Positions 45,620-54,628 of a DNA stretch of 64,000 nt are shown here, piece by piece. Position numbers and translations under genes: made by a program. The stretch is taken from the NCBI GenBank assembly GCA_963702765.1, contig CAVPEB010000054.1, positions 85,810-149,809 of the forward strand, in the 5' to 3' direction. The notes under the pieces were generated by a model. That model made no database searches. It worked only from the letters and a program-made list of their open reading frames with translations, and was not told the DNA's origin. Source of the DNA: DATMNR01 sp963702765. GTDB lineage: Bacteria > Chloroflexota > Ktedonobacteria > Ktedonobacterales > Ktedonobacteraceae. How positions within the stretch are numbered: position 1 is the first letter of the stretch; each line of letters begins with the position of its first letter.

Positions 45620-46765
45620 ATGCCAGATCAGAAGAGCATACTCATCCTTACATCCAGGACTGGTGGCGGACATGTTAGCCTCGCCAGAGCCATATGCGAC
45701 ATGCTTGTAAACGCTGAACAAGCCCAGGATTCGCTCAAACCTACTATTTCAATCGTCGATCCCCAGCCTGGCCTTTTCCACCTGCACTATCGCCTTGTGA
45801 GCCGCTACGCCCTGTGGCTCTGGGCAGCCGAGTTTCGCTTCTTAGATACACCGGGGCGATCACTCCGGGCACACAAAGCATTCACACGCTTGATGCGCAA
45901 TCGACTGCATACACTGCTTGATCGTGTCCAGCCTGACCTTATCATCACGACCTATCCATTTCTCTCCTATGAAATTATGCGTGTGCTTGAGCAAGGTTCG
46001 TCAAGTATTCCCCTGGTTATGCTTTTTTCTGATGCGAACAGCGTCCATGCTTCATGGCTTACAGAACGTCATGCCAGTGCTACCTTCGCCACCACGCGTG
46101 AAACATACCAGCAAGCTCTTACCCTCGGTTTCGCTCCCGAACGACTACACCTTGTTGGCTGGCCGGTGCGTGCGCAGTTCTACCGTGCAGATCTATCGAA
46201 TCAAGAGATGATCAGAGAAAAGCTAACCCAGCTTGGTCTCTCCCACGATCGGTATACTATCTTCCTTCAAGGGGGTGGTGAAGGCGCGGCACGCGTCGCG
46301 AACACCATCGAAAATATTCTGTCCATTGACACATGCGTGAACGAAGTGCAAATTATTGTAGCAGCAGGCACTAATCAGCACTTACTCACACACTACAAAA
46401 ATATGCCAAACGTTGCAACGCTTCCTCATACGAATAACATTGCACCCTATATGGCTGCTGCTGACATCATCATGGGTAAAGCTGGCCCCAACATCCTCTT
46501 CGAATCCGTCATGCTTGGCAAACCCTTTTTCGCCACAACGTTCATCCCAGGCCAGGAACAAGAAAATCTGGCATTTATTCAACGCCATGGCCTTGGTTGG
46601 GTTGCCCTCCACCCTGAAGAACAACGCTCATTACTGCTGAACCTCATCCACAATCCCGCCCAACTCGCATCACTATCCACCACCATCAACACCTACCGCG
46701 ACTGGAACCACACAACCACCCAACAAATCCCCCATCTCATTCACCAGCTTGTCGTGTCATCCTGA
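45620..46765 (+). CDS. MGDG-synthase/UgtP-like glycosyltransferase
   Basis: A GT-B fold, 381 residues, with TSRTGGGHVSLARAI (acceptor glycine-rich loop) at the N-terminus and the donor site GKAGPNILFESVMLGKPFF near the end, as in MurG, diacylglycerol glucosyltransferase and plant MGD1. It probably transfers a UDP-sugar to a lipid acceptor such as diacylglycerol in the membrane. The ribosome site is AAGGACC. A long REP-like hairpin repeat follows and may end the transcript. Confidence 0.87.
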   Translation: MPDQKSILILTSRTGGGHVSLARAICDMLVNAEQAQDSLKPTISIVDPQPGLFHLHYRLVSRYALWLWAAEFRFLDTPGRSLRAHKAFTRLMRNRLHTLLDRVQPDLIITTYPFLSYEIMRVLEQGSSSIPLVMLFSDANSVHASWLTERHASATFATTRETYQQALTLGFAPERLHLVGWPVRAQFYRADLSNQEMIREKLTQLGLSHDRYTIFLQGGGEGAARVANTIENILSIDTCVNEVQIIVAAGTNQHLLTHYKNMPNVATLPHTNNIAPYMAAADIIMGKAGPNILFESVMLGKPFFATTFIPGQEQENLAFIQRHGLGWVALHPEEQRSLLLNLIHNPAQLASLSTTINTYRDWNHTTTQQIPHLIHQLVVSS

Positions 46766-46985
46766 GCGATCCTGTCCTGTCATCCCGAACTCACTTAACC
46801 CTGTCCAGTCAACCAGAGAGAACTTGTCGTGTCATCCTGAGTGGCAACGAAGGATCTCGTAGCTCATGTCATTCGGCTGAATATATCCAGTCAACCTGAG
46901 AGCACCTGCCCTGTCATTCTGAGCGTCGAGCGAAGAATCTCGTGACCCAACACGTGAGATTCTTCGCTCGACGCTCAGAATGACA
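46755..46985. repeat. REP-like hairpin repeat cluster
   Basis: A 30-bp perfect inverted repeat (TGTCATTCTGAGCG... at 46912-46941 with its complement at 46956-46985, 14-nt loop) makes a very strong hairpin. Two degenerate half copies (TGTCATCCTGAG at 46755 and at 46830, the second ending ACGAAGGATCTCG) precede it. The motif TGTCAT(C/T)CTGAGCG...GAAGNATCTCG is a common interspersed repeat in Chloroflexota and other bacteria. It fills the gap between convergent genes and may terminate both. Confidence 0.75.
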
Positions 46986-47019
46986 ATGGAGAGCCGATTC
47001 GCCTCTCCACACAAACCAA

Positions 47020-49704
47020 CTATCCACCAATCAACACCTTCACCATCACAGCAGAGTAGTTCTCACTGCTAAGACCTCCCATGTCTTGATAGGCGACAAC
47101 TATCCCCTCCTGTGCTCCTTTGAAACTGGAGGTGTAAGGCACTTTGATGGAGTAGTTCGCTTCACCCATGCCCGGACTTCCAACGATCTGTGCGTGGCCA
47201 ATAGTGGTGTACAGGTGATCATAAACCACACCTTGACCGATCACCGCTTCGAACGCTGACCCGGTTCCAGTGAGCGTTACAGGACTGCTGATCAGCGAAC
47301 CTGCTGGAATATTCGTTAGAGTCAGCCTCGTACTATCCTGTACAGCGGTAGCTATCCACATATTGTGCGTATTACCCTCCAGACGACTGAGCGTCACTAC
47401 GATCGTTGGCTGTGCATTCTGTATAGGAGTTCCCTGCACCTGCACAGTTGCATACACATCCTGCGCTCCACCACCACTCAGCACTTTCGTTGTCACCGTA
47501 CCCTGCCAGTTGAAGAACTGCACTGCCAATGCTTTCGCAACCAGGGCAGGATCATTTTTCCAGCTATCATGTCCCGCGTTGACCTGAGCCTGGTCGGCTT
47601 CAGCCTGATAGCGTGTCAAATCAGGGAAGATGCCCGGGAATGCGACCTGTACGAAAGTTCCAGCGCTATTTGACCACTTGAACTCACGGAAGAGATCAGT
47701 CGTCAGCGCGGCTTCCATCTTGCCTTTATTGATCGACGAATTGACATCCACCTGCGCCGTCATAATCGTGTTGTAGGCACTGATCTTTGCATCACCATGC
47801 AGGAGACTGCTTTCATGCCAGAGCAACTGCGGTTGAGACGCAGTGATGTTGTCAAAGACAAACACATCACGGTACACGGGACCGCCACCCAGAATGTCCC
47901 TCGCCACCACCACGGCCTGCAGAGAAGGCTTCCCTAGCAGGTGTCCGAAAGCAACGCTATCGGCTACTCTGATGGCTGGTGGCGCTGAGACGAACTGTGT
48001 CCAGTAAGCTGGATCCTGGATAGATGATGTGGTGCCTGGATTGATCAACACCTTCACCATTACCTCTCCACGCGCGAAGGAAGCACCACTTGTATGCACC
48101 AGTTCGACTATCCCTTCTTGCGTACTCCCTGTGAGACTCGATGTGTATTTTACATCGAGAGTGAATTTAGAAGGCGGTGAAGAGCCGTCGGGTGCCATCG
48201 CAAAGTTGTTTCCGATTTGGATTTGCTTATAGAGACGATCCAGGATATACACCGTACCGATTTGTGCTTCAAACTGGGGGCCAAATCCCGTCACCGTTAA
48301 TGGACTGTTGATCGTCGCGCCGCTCTTGGGCGTGTAAATGAACAACCAGTTGGAGCCAACCGAGGTGATCTCCCAGACGCCATTGGTTTTTCCCTCCAGG
48401 CGCTGCAGCGTCACCTGGGTGATGGGAATGTTGGTAGTAGGACCTCCTTTGTCGGGATATGTCACATCCACCACGGCAGTGAGGTCGTTAGGACCACCGC
48501 CTTTGACCAGTTTGGCCGTGCCACCGAGCAAGGTCCAGTGTTGCGTGGTCTGCACCGGATCGAGTTTCCAGGTATTCTGTCCCGCCATGACAGCACTCTG
48601 AGATTGTTCGGCTTGCCAGCGTGTCATATCGGGGAACATCCCGGGGGAGATCACCTGCACAAAGGTACCTGCTGTCCCAGACCATTTGAACTCCCGATAG
48701 AGATCGCCATCCACCGTCATGATCGTGCTCACTCCACTGATGCTCGCGCCCTGCGTTTGCAACTTGTAGATCTGGACGGGGTGAGGACCGGTGCTCAGGT
48801 CAAAATTGGTGAGGTTATCATACACGTAAACCGCGCTAAGTTTGCCATTCGTGTAGACGGGTACCAGGGCCTGGAGCGACGGATCTCCTTTCAGATTGGC
48901 ACAACTCACCGTGCCTACCGAACTGGTACTGGGATCAAGACCCAAGTAGTGTGACCAATATCCTTGTACTTGCGTCACGATCGGGCAGGACACTGGCCCC
49001 TGCACTACAACTGGCTTTGGATCCAGCAAGACCTTCACCATCACAGTCGTACTTGGATTAGCTTCGATAGGTGTTGTGAATAAGATTTGCACAACCCCTT
49101 CCTGTGCGCCTGCCTTGAAGCTCGAGACATAGGAAACTGCAGTTGAGTAACTGGCGTTGTTTGCCATGGCTGGAGTTCCTGTTACTAAGGCCTGGCCAAT
49201 GGGATTATACAGGTGGTCCAAGATGTACGCCTGACCAATCGTACCCTCGAATGCGCCACCTTTCCCCTGGAGAATCACCGGACTGGCAACCAGGCTACGA
49301 GCTGTGATATTGGTGAGCGTATTGGCATCATCTTTCACAGCAATAGCTACCCACATGTTATGGGTATTGCCTTCCAGTCGGCTGAGTGTGACATAGGCCG
49401 TGGGACTGAACTTCGGACCACCTGCTACCGGCGGCTCCTGCACCTGCACAGTAGCATACACGTCATTTGGTCCACCACCGCTCAGCACTTTCGTAGTCAC
49501 TGCTCGCGTCCATTTGAAGCTCTCACTTGCGAGCGCTTTGGCCACCAGCGCCGCGTCGTTTTTCCAGGTATCAATGCCATGATTGACACGTGCCTGGTCC
49601 GCTTCGGCCTGGTAGCGTGTCAGACTAGGGAAGATGCCCGGGAAAGCTACCTGCGCCATTGACCCCTTGCTCCATGCAAATTCGCGGTAGAGATCGGGCG
49701 TCAT
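47020..49704 (-). CDS. Surface protein, main part: three repeat units with Gmad2-like domains
   Basis: 894 residues in this frame. The protein is built of three units of about 290 residues. Each has a YW...LQALVxV opening, a DLxREFxW...PGxFPDxTRxQAE segment, a central helical-beta region with a GGGPNDxxAxVxV core, and an Ig-like end of the Gmad2 (spore germination Ig) type (SPVTLTGTGSAFEAVIG... AVMVKVLI). The N-terminal part lies upstream in another frame (49625-50383). The ATG at 49704 is inside the first unit, so this is a fragment. Likely extracellular and multi-domain; function unknown. Confidence 0.75.
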   Translation of the reverse strand: MTPDLYREFAWSKGSMAQVAFPGIFPSLTRYQAEADQARVNHGIDTWKNDAALVAKALASESFKWTRAVTTKVLSGGGPNDVYATVQVQEPPVAGGPKFSPTAYVTLSRLEGNTHNMWVAIAVKDDANTLTNITARSLVASPVILQGKGGAFEGTIGQAYILDHLYNPIGQALVTGTPAMANNASYSTAVSYVSSFKAGAQEGVVQILFTTPIEANPSTTVMVKVLLDPKPVVVQGPVSCPIVTQVQGYWSHYLGLDPSTSSVGTVSCANLKGDPSLQALVPVYTNGKLSAVYVYDNLTNFDLSTGPHPVQIYKLQTQGASISGVSTIMTVDGDLYREFKWSGTAGTFVQVISPGMFPDMTRWQAEQSQSAVMAGQNTWKLDPVQTTQHWTLLGGTAKLVKGGGPNDLTAVVDVTYPDKGGPTTNIPITQVTLQRLEGKTNGVWEITSVGSNWLFIYTPKSGATINSPLTVTGFGPQFEAQIGTVYILDRLYKQIQIGNNFAMAPDGSSPPSKFTLDVKYTSSLTGSTQEGIVELVHTSGASFARGEVMVKVLINPGTTSSIQDPAYWTQFVSAPPAIRVADSVAFGHLLGKPSLQAVVVARDILGGGPVYRDVFVFDNITASQPQLLWHESSLLHGDAKISAYNTIMTAQVDVNSSINKGKMEAALTTDLFREFKWSNSAGTFVQVAFPGIFPDLTRYQAEADQAQVNAGHDSWKNDPALVAKALAVQFFNWQGTVTTKVLSGGGAQDVYATVQVQGTPIQNAQPTIVVTLSRLEGNTHNMWIATAVQDSTRLTLTNIPAGSLISSPVTLTGTGSAFEAVIGQGVVYDHLYTTIGHAQIVGSPGMGEANYSIKVPYTSSFKGAQEGIVVAYQDMGGLSSENYSAVMVKVLIGG

Positions 49705-50383
49705 CTGCGAAACAGCTCTTTCCTAGATTAACCGTGGAGTTCTGATCCACTTCGGCAGTCATGATGCTATTGTAATAGCTAATCTTCGCCTCGCCTTTAA
49801 TCAATCCAACCAGTTTGAAGATCTGTACTGGATTCTTGCTAGTGATCTTGTCGAAGACGTAGACATCCAATGTCCTGTTAGCATCGCTATGTCGCACAGT
49901 TACCAATGCCTGTAAAGTGGAATTGCCCATCACATTGGCAAAACTCACACTTTCGACTTTCCCATTCGTGTCCTTGGTGCCCAGAATGGTATCCCAGTAC
50001 GCCGCAGTATTGACACTTGATGGACCATTCTGCGGCCCATTCGTTACACCCGGCGCTGGAGACGGCGTAACATCACTTCCAGGCGTCGTTGTACTGGTGG
50101 TTGCGGGAACTGTGGCCGTCGGCGTAACCTGCGTGCCAGGTTGTTTCCCTGGTTGCGCAATGAAGACTGCAAAGACACTGAAAATCAGCGCCAGCACAAT
50201 CACCACCGCCGCAATGGTAAACCAGAAATCTCTCCTGTTGTGAGAAGGCCTTTGGGGAGGTTGTGGAACATTCACAGGTGGGGGTGCCTGCTCTAAATGG
50301 ATAGTATCCTCATTGTAAATTGTTCCAGTTGTCCCACGAGAGGCTTCCTGCCCTTTGTCTAAATCTGTATTTTGCGTACTCAT
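49625..50383 (-). CDS. Surface protein, N-terminal part with membrane anchor
   Basis: An acidic cytoplasmic tail (1-50) and one membrane helix (about 52-74) are followed by a Thr/Pro spacer and the beginning of the first repeat unit (AAYWDTILG...ISYYNSIMTAEV). The ATG at 50383 has AGGAGGAAAC upstream. The frame stops shortly after NLGKS, and the following DLYREF segment is found one frame over. A single extra base near 49710 therefore separates this piece from 47020-49704. Together they would encode about 1120 residues, anchored N-terminally with three repeats outside. Confidence 0.75.
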   Translation of the reverse strand: MSTQNTDLDKGQEASRGTTGTIYNEDTIHLEQAPPPVNVPQPPQRPSHNRRDFWFTIAAVVIVLALIFSVFAVFIAQPGKQPGTQVTPTATVPATTSTTTPGSDVTPSPAPGVTNGPQNGPSSVNTAAYWDTILGTKDTNGKVESVSFANVMGNSTLQALVTVRHSDANRTLDVYVFDKITSKNPVQIFKLVGLIKGEAKISYYNSIMTAEVDQNSTVNLGKSCFADDARSLPRICMEQGVNGAGSFPGHLP

Positions 50384-50590
50384 ATGTTTCCTCCCTCCCG
50401 AATCTGCTCCATTGCAGATTCGCCATTACTCCAATCATAGTGTACCTACCCCAGTTCACAAATCAGTCGCAATTTGTAGTCAAATAATCACAGGAATATC
50501 ACTCTTTCCAGGCAACCAGCCAGGCAAACCAAAAACCCTCCAAATTGCTCTCCAGAACACACTTAAGTTAAAAATACAATCGAGGATTCT

Positions 50591-50747
50591 GTAGGGGCGA
50601 CGGTGGCTGGGTGGATGGGCGGTGTGCCTTTATGGTCGCCCGGGGGTGGGGCACGACCAAATATCGTTGAGCCAACACATTCAAGCAATCCACAGCGGAC
50701 AACCAGAAAGGCACAATCAACACCACATCATCCACTCTCGCCCCTAC
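50591..50747. mobile_element. MITE-like element, 157 bp
   Basis: Termini GTAGGGGCGA and TCGCCCCTAC are perfect inverted repeats. Inside, TGTGCCTTTATGGTCGCCCG mirrors TGTGCCTTTCTGGTTGTCCGC on the other arm, so the whole is one long imperfect hairpin. The same core recurs at 57320. No transposase lies in it. The rest of 50384-50985 holds no gene that I can support. Confidence 0.7.
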
Positions 50748-50985
50748 GGACGTTGATGGGCTTTTCTTACGTTGATGCCTATTTGTATGCCTGTATGGCC
50801 GCTCTCCCTGGTTCGCCTGAAAACGTCAGCTCCAAACAGTGATTAAATCGTGCTTCTCCCCCGACCAATTGTGATAAAAACGTGACGCCAATAGGCTATC
50901 CTACACCATAGAACATAGAAACAATCAGAGTCAGGCAATAGTTCGGAATAGAACTCCATCCTGCGAACATAAAGGGAGAACAATT

Positions 50986-51441
50986 ATGAAACATAAAGCC
51001 GTACGCATCGCGCTCGCCGTAATAGAAGTAATTATCGGCCTTGGTGCCATCGGAGGAGGAATAGCGATTCTCACAGGCGCCTTTGACCAATGGTTCCCAC
51101 TCACATGGCTGCAAGGCACACCATTCAGCGACTACACCGTTCCGGGCCTGATTCTCCTGATCGTCATAGGCGGTGGAATGCTGCTAGCCGCGGCCACAAT
51201 ATTCACCCAACAAGAATGGGCAGTGCTGCTCTCAGCAGCAATGGGCCTTGTCATGATCGGATTCGAGATCTTCGAAGTCGCCATCATCGACCGCCATCCC
51301 GATGCTATCGTACCCAGTTCGCTATCACAACAAGCCCTCATGTCAATCCTTGGTCTGGTCATCTTCGGGCTTGCATCCTACCTCTGGATAAGCGAGTATC
51401 GCCAGCAACACTTCCCAACCAGCCCGGTTAGCCATGCCTGA
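50986..51441 (+). CDS. Small four-helix membrane protein
   Basis: 151 residues with four hydrophobic helices. The second is the only one following a charged loop (EWAVLLSAAMGLVMIGFEIFEV). It resembles DUF-type integral proteins of actinobacteria and chloroflexi, but I do not recognise a family. The ATG is set by AAGGGAGAA. No obvious operon partner. Confidence 0.7.
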   Translation: MKHKAVRIALAVIEVIIGLGAIGGGIAILTGAFDQWFPLTWLQGTPFSDYTVPGLILLIVIGGGMLLAAATIFTQQEWAVLLSAAMGLVMIGFEIFEVAIIDRHPDAIVPSSLSQQALMSILGLVIFGLASYLWISEYRQQHFPTSPVSHA

Positions 51442-51660
51442 AGAAGCATGAAAGCAATTCCTAACTCACCAAAGGGGGTAACCTGACTCAAGGTTCTAGC
51501 GTATATAAAACAGTTTGTTGAAGAACCCAAAACAGAGGTGTAGGATACTTGCGCAAAAGCGGCATTTTTGTTCTTACAGAGAGATCTAACTTCAAGGACA
51601 AGGTTGAACAGATATTTCCTTGGTGAGAGAACGACCAACTATCATAGGAGGAAAGGGACT

Positions 51661-52038
51661 ATGACAGAAATTGAACTTGCTAACGGAACATTGATTGTCC
51701 ACGTCAGGGGCGCAGATAAATTGTGGGCATTCAAGAGCCAGCTTGAGATTCCGCTCATTCACGTAGTAGGTGCCGAAATAGATCCTGCCGTTGGAGAGCA
51801 TTGGGATGAACTGTTCAAAGGGATAAGATTCCCAGGGACTCATTTACCAGGGGTGATTGCTGCTGGAGGTTATTATTCCGCTGGAGGATGGGTATTTTGG
51901 AATGTCAACGATCCTCAGAAAGCTCTCACCATCAATCTCGATCATGAGCACTATTCCAAGTTAGTTATAGAGGTAATAGATCCTGCCGCCGACGTTGCTA
52001 GGATTAATGAAGCTATCCGAGCGCATATGCCTTCTTGA
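51661..52038 (+). CDS. Small cytoplasmic beta-rich protein of the bPH-like type
   Basis: 125 residues of mostly beta-sheet with a GVIAAGGYYSAGGWVFW turn-rich middle, resembling the bacterial pleckstrin-like (bPH) fold. No signal or helix. ATG 51661 has AGGAGG at ideal spacing; the longer frame from 51568 has none. It lies in a group of four short co-directional genes, with no named function. Confidence 0.68.
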   Translation: MTEIELANGTLIVHVRGADKLWAFKSQLEIPLIHVVGAEIDPAVGEHWDELFKGIRFPGTHLPGVIAAGGYYSAGGWVFWNVNDPQKALTINLDHEHYSKLVIEVIDPAADVARINEAIRAHMPS

Positions 52039-52119
52039 ATCTAACTCTATCATGAGGTAAGAAATGTCCTTGAAACAACTCACCTGGACAGGAACGCGTC
52101 TTCTATGTGAAAATAAAGC

Positions 52120-52587
52120 ATGGCTCTCATTCGATTGGAAACATACATGAACGCTCCTATAGATCGTTGTTTCGATCTCTCGCTGAGCGTAGACTTGCAT
52201 CGAGACTCCGTCGCACATACTCAAGAGCGTCCAGTTGCAGGTGTGACTTCAGATATGATGAAACTGGGCGATACAGTGACCTGGGAGGCAGTGCATTTCG
52301 GTATCAAGCAGCATCTAACATCACAGATTACTGCGTATGAACGACCAAATCGTTTTACCGATGAAATGCTCAAGGGAGCTTTTCACGATATCACTCATCT
52401 TCATGAGTTCGTTTCCCAGCCATCTGGAACGCTTATGATTGATCTGTTTGAGTTCCATGCTCCCCTTGGCTTTCTTGGGAAATTGGCTGAAACGCTTTTC
52501 CTCACCCGATACATGAAAGGACTGTTGCTCACCAGGAACAGATACTTGAAACAGGTTGCGGAAGCAGAGAATCATGAAAATCCATAA
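52120..52587 (+). CDS. SRPBCC (START/polyketide-cyclase-like) protein
   Basis: 155 residues, starting with the LETYMNAPIDRCFDLS pattern of SRPBCC ligand-binding folds; the C-terminal helix (FLTRYMKGLLLTRNRYLKQV) closes the hydrophobic pocket. Such proteins bind small hydrophobic ligands. The ribosome site is weak, and the start could be at the internal MNAPID. The next gene starts 27 bp after the stop. Confidence 0.8.
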   Translation: MALIRLETYMNAPIDRCFDLSLSVDLHRDSVAHTQERPVAGVTSDMMKLGDTVTWEAVHFGIKQHLTSQITAYERPNRFTDEMLKGAFHDITHLHEFVSQPSGTLMIDLFEFHAPLGFLGKLAETLFLTRYMKGLLLTRNRYLKQVAEAENHENP

Positions 52588-52613
52588 ATTACACCCTGGA
52601 AGCGAGGAAACAC

Positions 52614-53249
52614 ATGTTGCCAGGAAATAGACCCGGCCAGATCGTGATTTTAAACGGCACACCGCGTTCCGGAAAGTCCAGCATCGCCACCGTGATCCAG
52701 AACACATTTGACGGAGTATGGATGAATCTAGGAGTCGATCGGTTCAAACAGATGACCCCAGAACGCTACCAACCCGGCATTGGCCTGCGGCCTGGAGGTG
52801 AACGCCCCGACCTCGAACCGCTCATTGTGATCCTCTATCACGCCATGTACGAAGCCATTGCACAGCACAGCCGCCTGGGGCTGAATGTTGTTGTGGATGT
52901 TGGGCACCATGATGCCTATTCTGTCCCAAGAGGAATTCTCCCAAACTGTGCCAGGCAATTGACAGGTCTCCCGGTATGGTTCGTAGGCGTGCGTTGCCCG
53001 CTAGAAGTTATCATGGAAAGACGGCGTGCCACATGGCATGTTGATAGCACCGATGAACTTTCGATACCAGAACCAGTGAGGTTGTGGCAGCAGGCCGTCC
53101 ACGTGCCAGGAATCTATGACCTGGAAGTAGACACCTCCTTGCTTAGCTCAGAAGAGTGCGCTGACGTTATCCGCCAGCGTATCGTAAATGGTCCACCGCC
53201 AAAAGCTTTCCAGATTCTCGCCACCATGACCACAGGAGAGGAGCGCTAG
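52614..53249 (+). CDS. Chloramphenicol-phosphotransferase-like P-loop kinase
   Basis: 212 residues. P-loop NGTPRSGKSS near the N-terminus; GVDRFKQM places an Asp where the CPT catalytic Asp lies, and VGVRCPLEVIMERR is the lid segment. The family phosphorylates the 3-OH of chloramphenicol in Streptomyces venezuelae, but many members have other or unknown substrates, so I do not claim resistance. The ATG has GAGGAAA upstream. It could be an antibiotic-modifying or small-molecule kinase. Confidence 0.82.
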   Translation: MLPGNRPGQIVILNGTPRSGKSSIATVIQNTFDGVWMNLGVDRFKQMTPERYQPGIGLRPGGERPDLEPLIVILYHAMYEAIAQHSRLGLNVVVDVGHHDAYSVPRGILPNCARQLTGLPVWFVGVRCPLEVIMERRRATWHVDSTDELSIPEPVRLWQQAVHVPGIYDLEVDTSLLSSEECADVIRQRIVNGPPPKAFQILATMTTGEER

Positions 53250-53268
53250 ATATCTTTGACGTAGGGAC

Positions 53269-53455
53269 CATTTATGCACATTAACAAAATAAACAGGATA
53301 CTGTGAAAAGCCACGGAAGGCCGATAATGGTGATTGACAAATTAATCGGGTAATAAACATGGGCTCTTATGCTCAAAACATTACCGGATTATTTAGTTAA
53401 AGTTCATTATCGGCCCCTACGAATTGTCGGCTTATTTTGTTAATCAGCATAAATG
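53269..53455. mobile_element. MITE-like hairpin element, 187 bp
   Basis: Terminal inverted repeats of 24 bp (CATTTATGC..ATTAACAAAATAA, two mismatches) at 53269-53292 and 53432-53455. Nested inner arms GGCCGATAATG/CATTATCGGCC and TTAATCGGGTAAT/ATTACCGGATTAT make the element one long hairpin. No gene inside. Flanking GTAGGGACC and GGCCCCTAC also resemble the ends of the neighbouring element family. Confidence 0.65.
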
Positions 53456-53653
53456 TGGATGCTGGGGCGCTTTCGCCACCACCCGTCTCTTTAGTTCTCT
53501 CTTTTTTGTGAAGCCATTTATTAATTATTGAAAATACCGCTCATTTACCGCTCAAAATGCGCGGTAATTTTGGGGCGAGCTTTTACGGGTTGGTTGACGA
53601 AGAGAATTGGAAGGATTCCATTATAAAGACGGCGCAATCGCTCATCATGATTC

Positions 53654-53833
53654 GTAGGGACAGGGGTTGTGTGGATGTGGTGTGGGGCGCTTGCGCTGTC
53701 CTGGCCGATCGAACGTCTCTCCCCTGGGTACGTTCCTCGTCCTGGCCGATGGAATGCTCCTCCCTTGTGTGGGTTACTCCAGCAGGACAGCGCAAGCGCC
53801 CCCGCCACCTGGCATCCGCTCCCCTGTCCCTAC
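53654..53833. mobile_element. MITE-like element, 180 bp
   Basis: Ends GTAGGGACAGGGG (53654-53666) and CCCCTGTCCCTAC (53821-53833) are perfect inverted repeats, and GGGGCGCTTGCGCTGTCCTG (53684-53703) pairs perfectly with 53783-53802. A further fragment of the same sequence lies around 53884-53935. A half copy is at 32999. The remaining bases up to 54052 show no gene. Confidence 0.72.
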
Positions 53834-54052
53834 AGATCGACGAACGTTTCGATTTTCCAATTTTTGTATTGCGATGGAATAGATGCTGCGCTGTCCTGGT
53901 GCCAGGTATTGTCATCATGAGCGCAAGCGACCCCTGCCGACCGAATCTCCTTGAAAACACTGTGATCATACTGAGACACCAACACACAACAATGTAAGCT
54001 CCCTGTGATCTGCCCGTAGTATTGTTTTCATAGTATTGAAAGGAGCAATGCC

Positions 54053-54547
54053 ATGAAAGCATGCATAATCTACGACTCAATGTACGGAAATACACAGAAA
54101 ATTGCTCAGGCCATCGGTGAAGGCCTGACAGGTGAAGTGAAAGTAGTGAGCATCGGCGAAGCGAATCCCTCCGAACTCAAAACATGCGACCTGCTCATTA
54201 TTGGTTCTCCTGTGCATGGTGGAAGAGCCACACCAGCGCTTGACGCATTTATCAAACAATTACCCGCAAACTCTCTTGAAGGAATAAGCGTCGCAGCCTT
54301 CGACACCAGATTTGAATCAGAAGAACAAGGCGTCGGACTTCGGATCTTAATGAGTGTTATTCGCTATGCAGCTCCACGCCTCGCAAAAGCTCTGGAGAAA
54401 AAAGGCGGTATACTCGTGGCTGAGCCTGAAGGATTCATCGTTGAGAACAAAGAAGGACCCTTGAAACAGGGTGAGATTGAGCGAGCAACGAAGTGGGCAT
54501 CGCAACTGTCCCTGGCAAAAAAGGTTCCCGCCTCAACTGCTAGCTGA
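54053..54547 (+). CDS. Flavodoxin
   Basis: 164 residues. The FMN-binding loop YDSMYGNTQK at the N-terminus and the GSPVHGGRATPAL region mark a flavodoxin-domain protein, here in the small single-domain class. It carries electrons on FMN between a reductase and a client enzyme. The start ATG has AAAGGAG at normal spacing. It is monocistronic, just upstream of the eroded region. Confidence 0.88.
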   Translation: MKACIIYDSMYGNTQKIAQAIGEGLTGEVKVVSIGEANPSELKTCDLLIIGSPVHGGRATPALDAFIKQLPANSLEGISVAAFDTRFESEEQGVGLRILMSVIRYAAPRLAKALEKKGGILVAEPEGFIVENKEGPLKQGEIERATKWASQLSLAKKVPASTAS

Positions 54548-54628
54548 TACAGGACACCATTCTGCACTCATCCAGGTGATTGTCGTTGGGTGCAGCTCGA
54601 ACTCAGAATATGCTGTCTTATGGGAATT

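Noticed and set aside
53269..53455. XerCD dif-like recombination site
   Set aside because: Only a few bases resemble dif, and the arms are far longer than a dif site.
53557..53997. 146-residue open frame in the repeat region
   Set aside because: It spans the inverted repeats of the MITE-like element and has no ribosome site.
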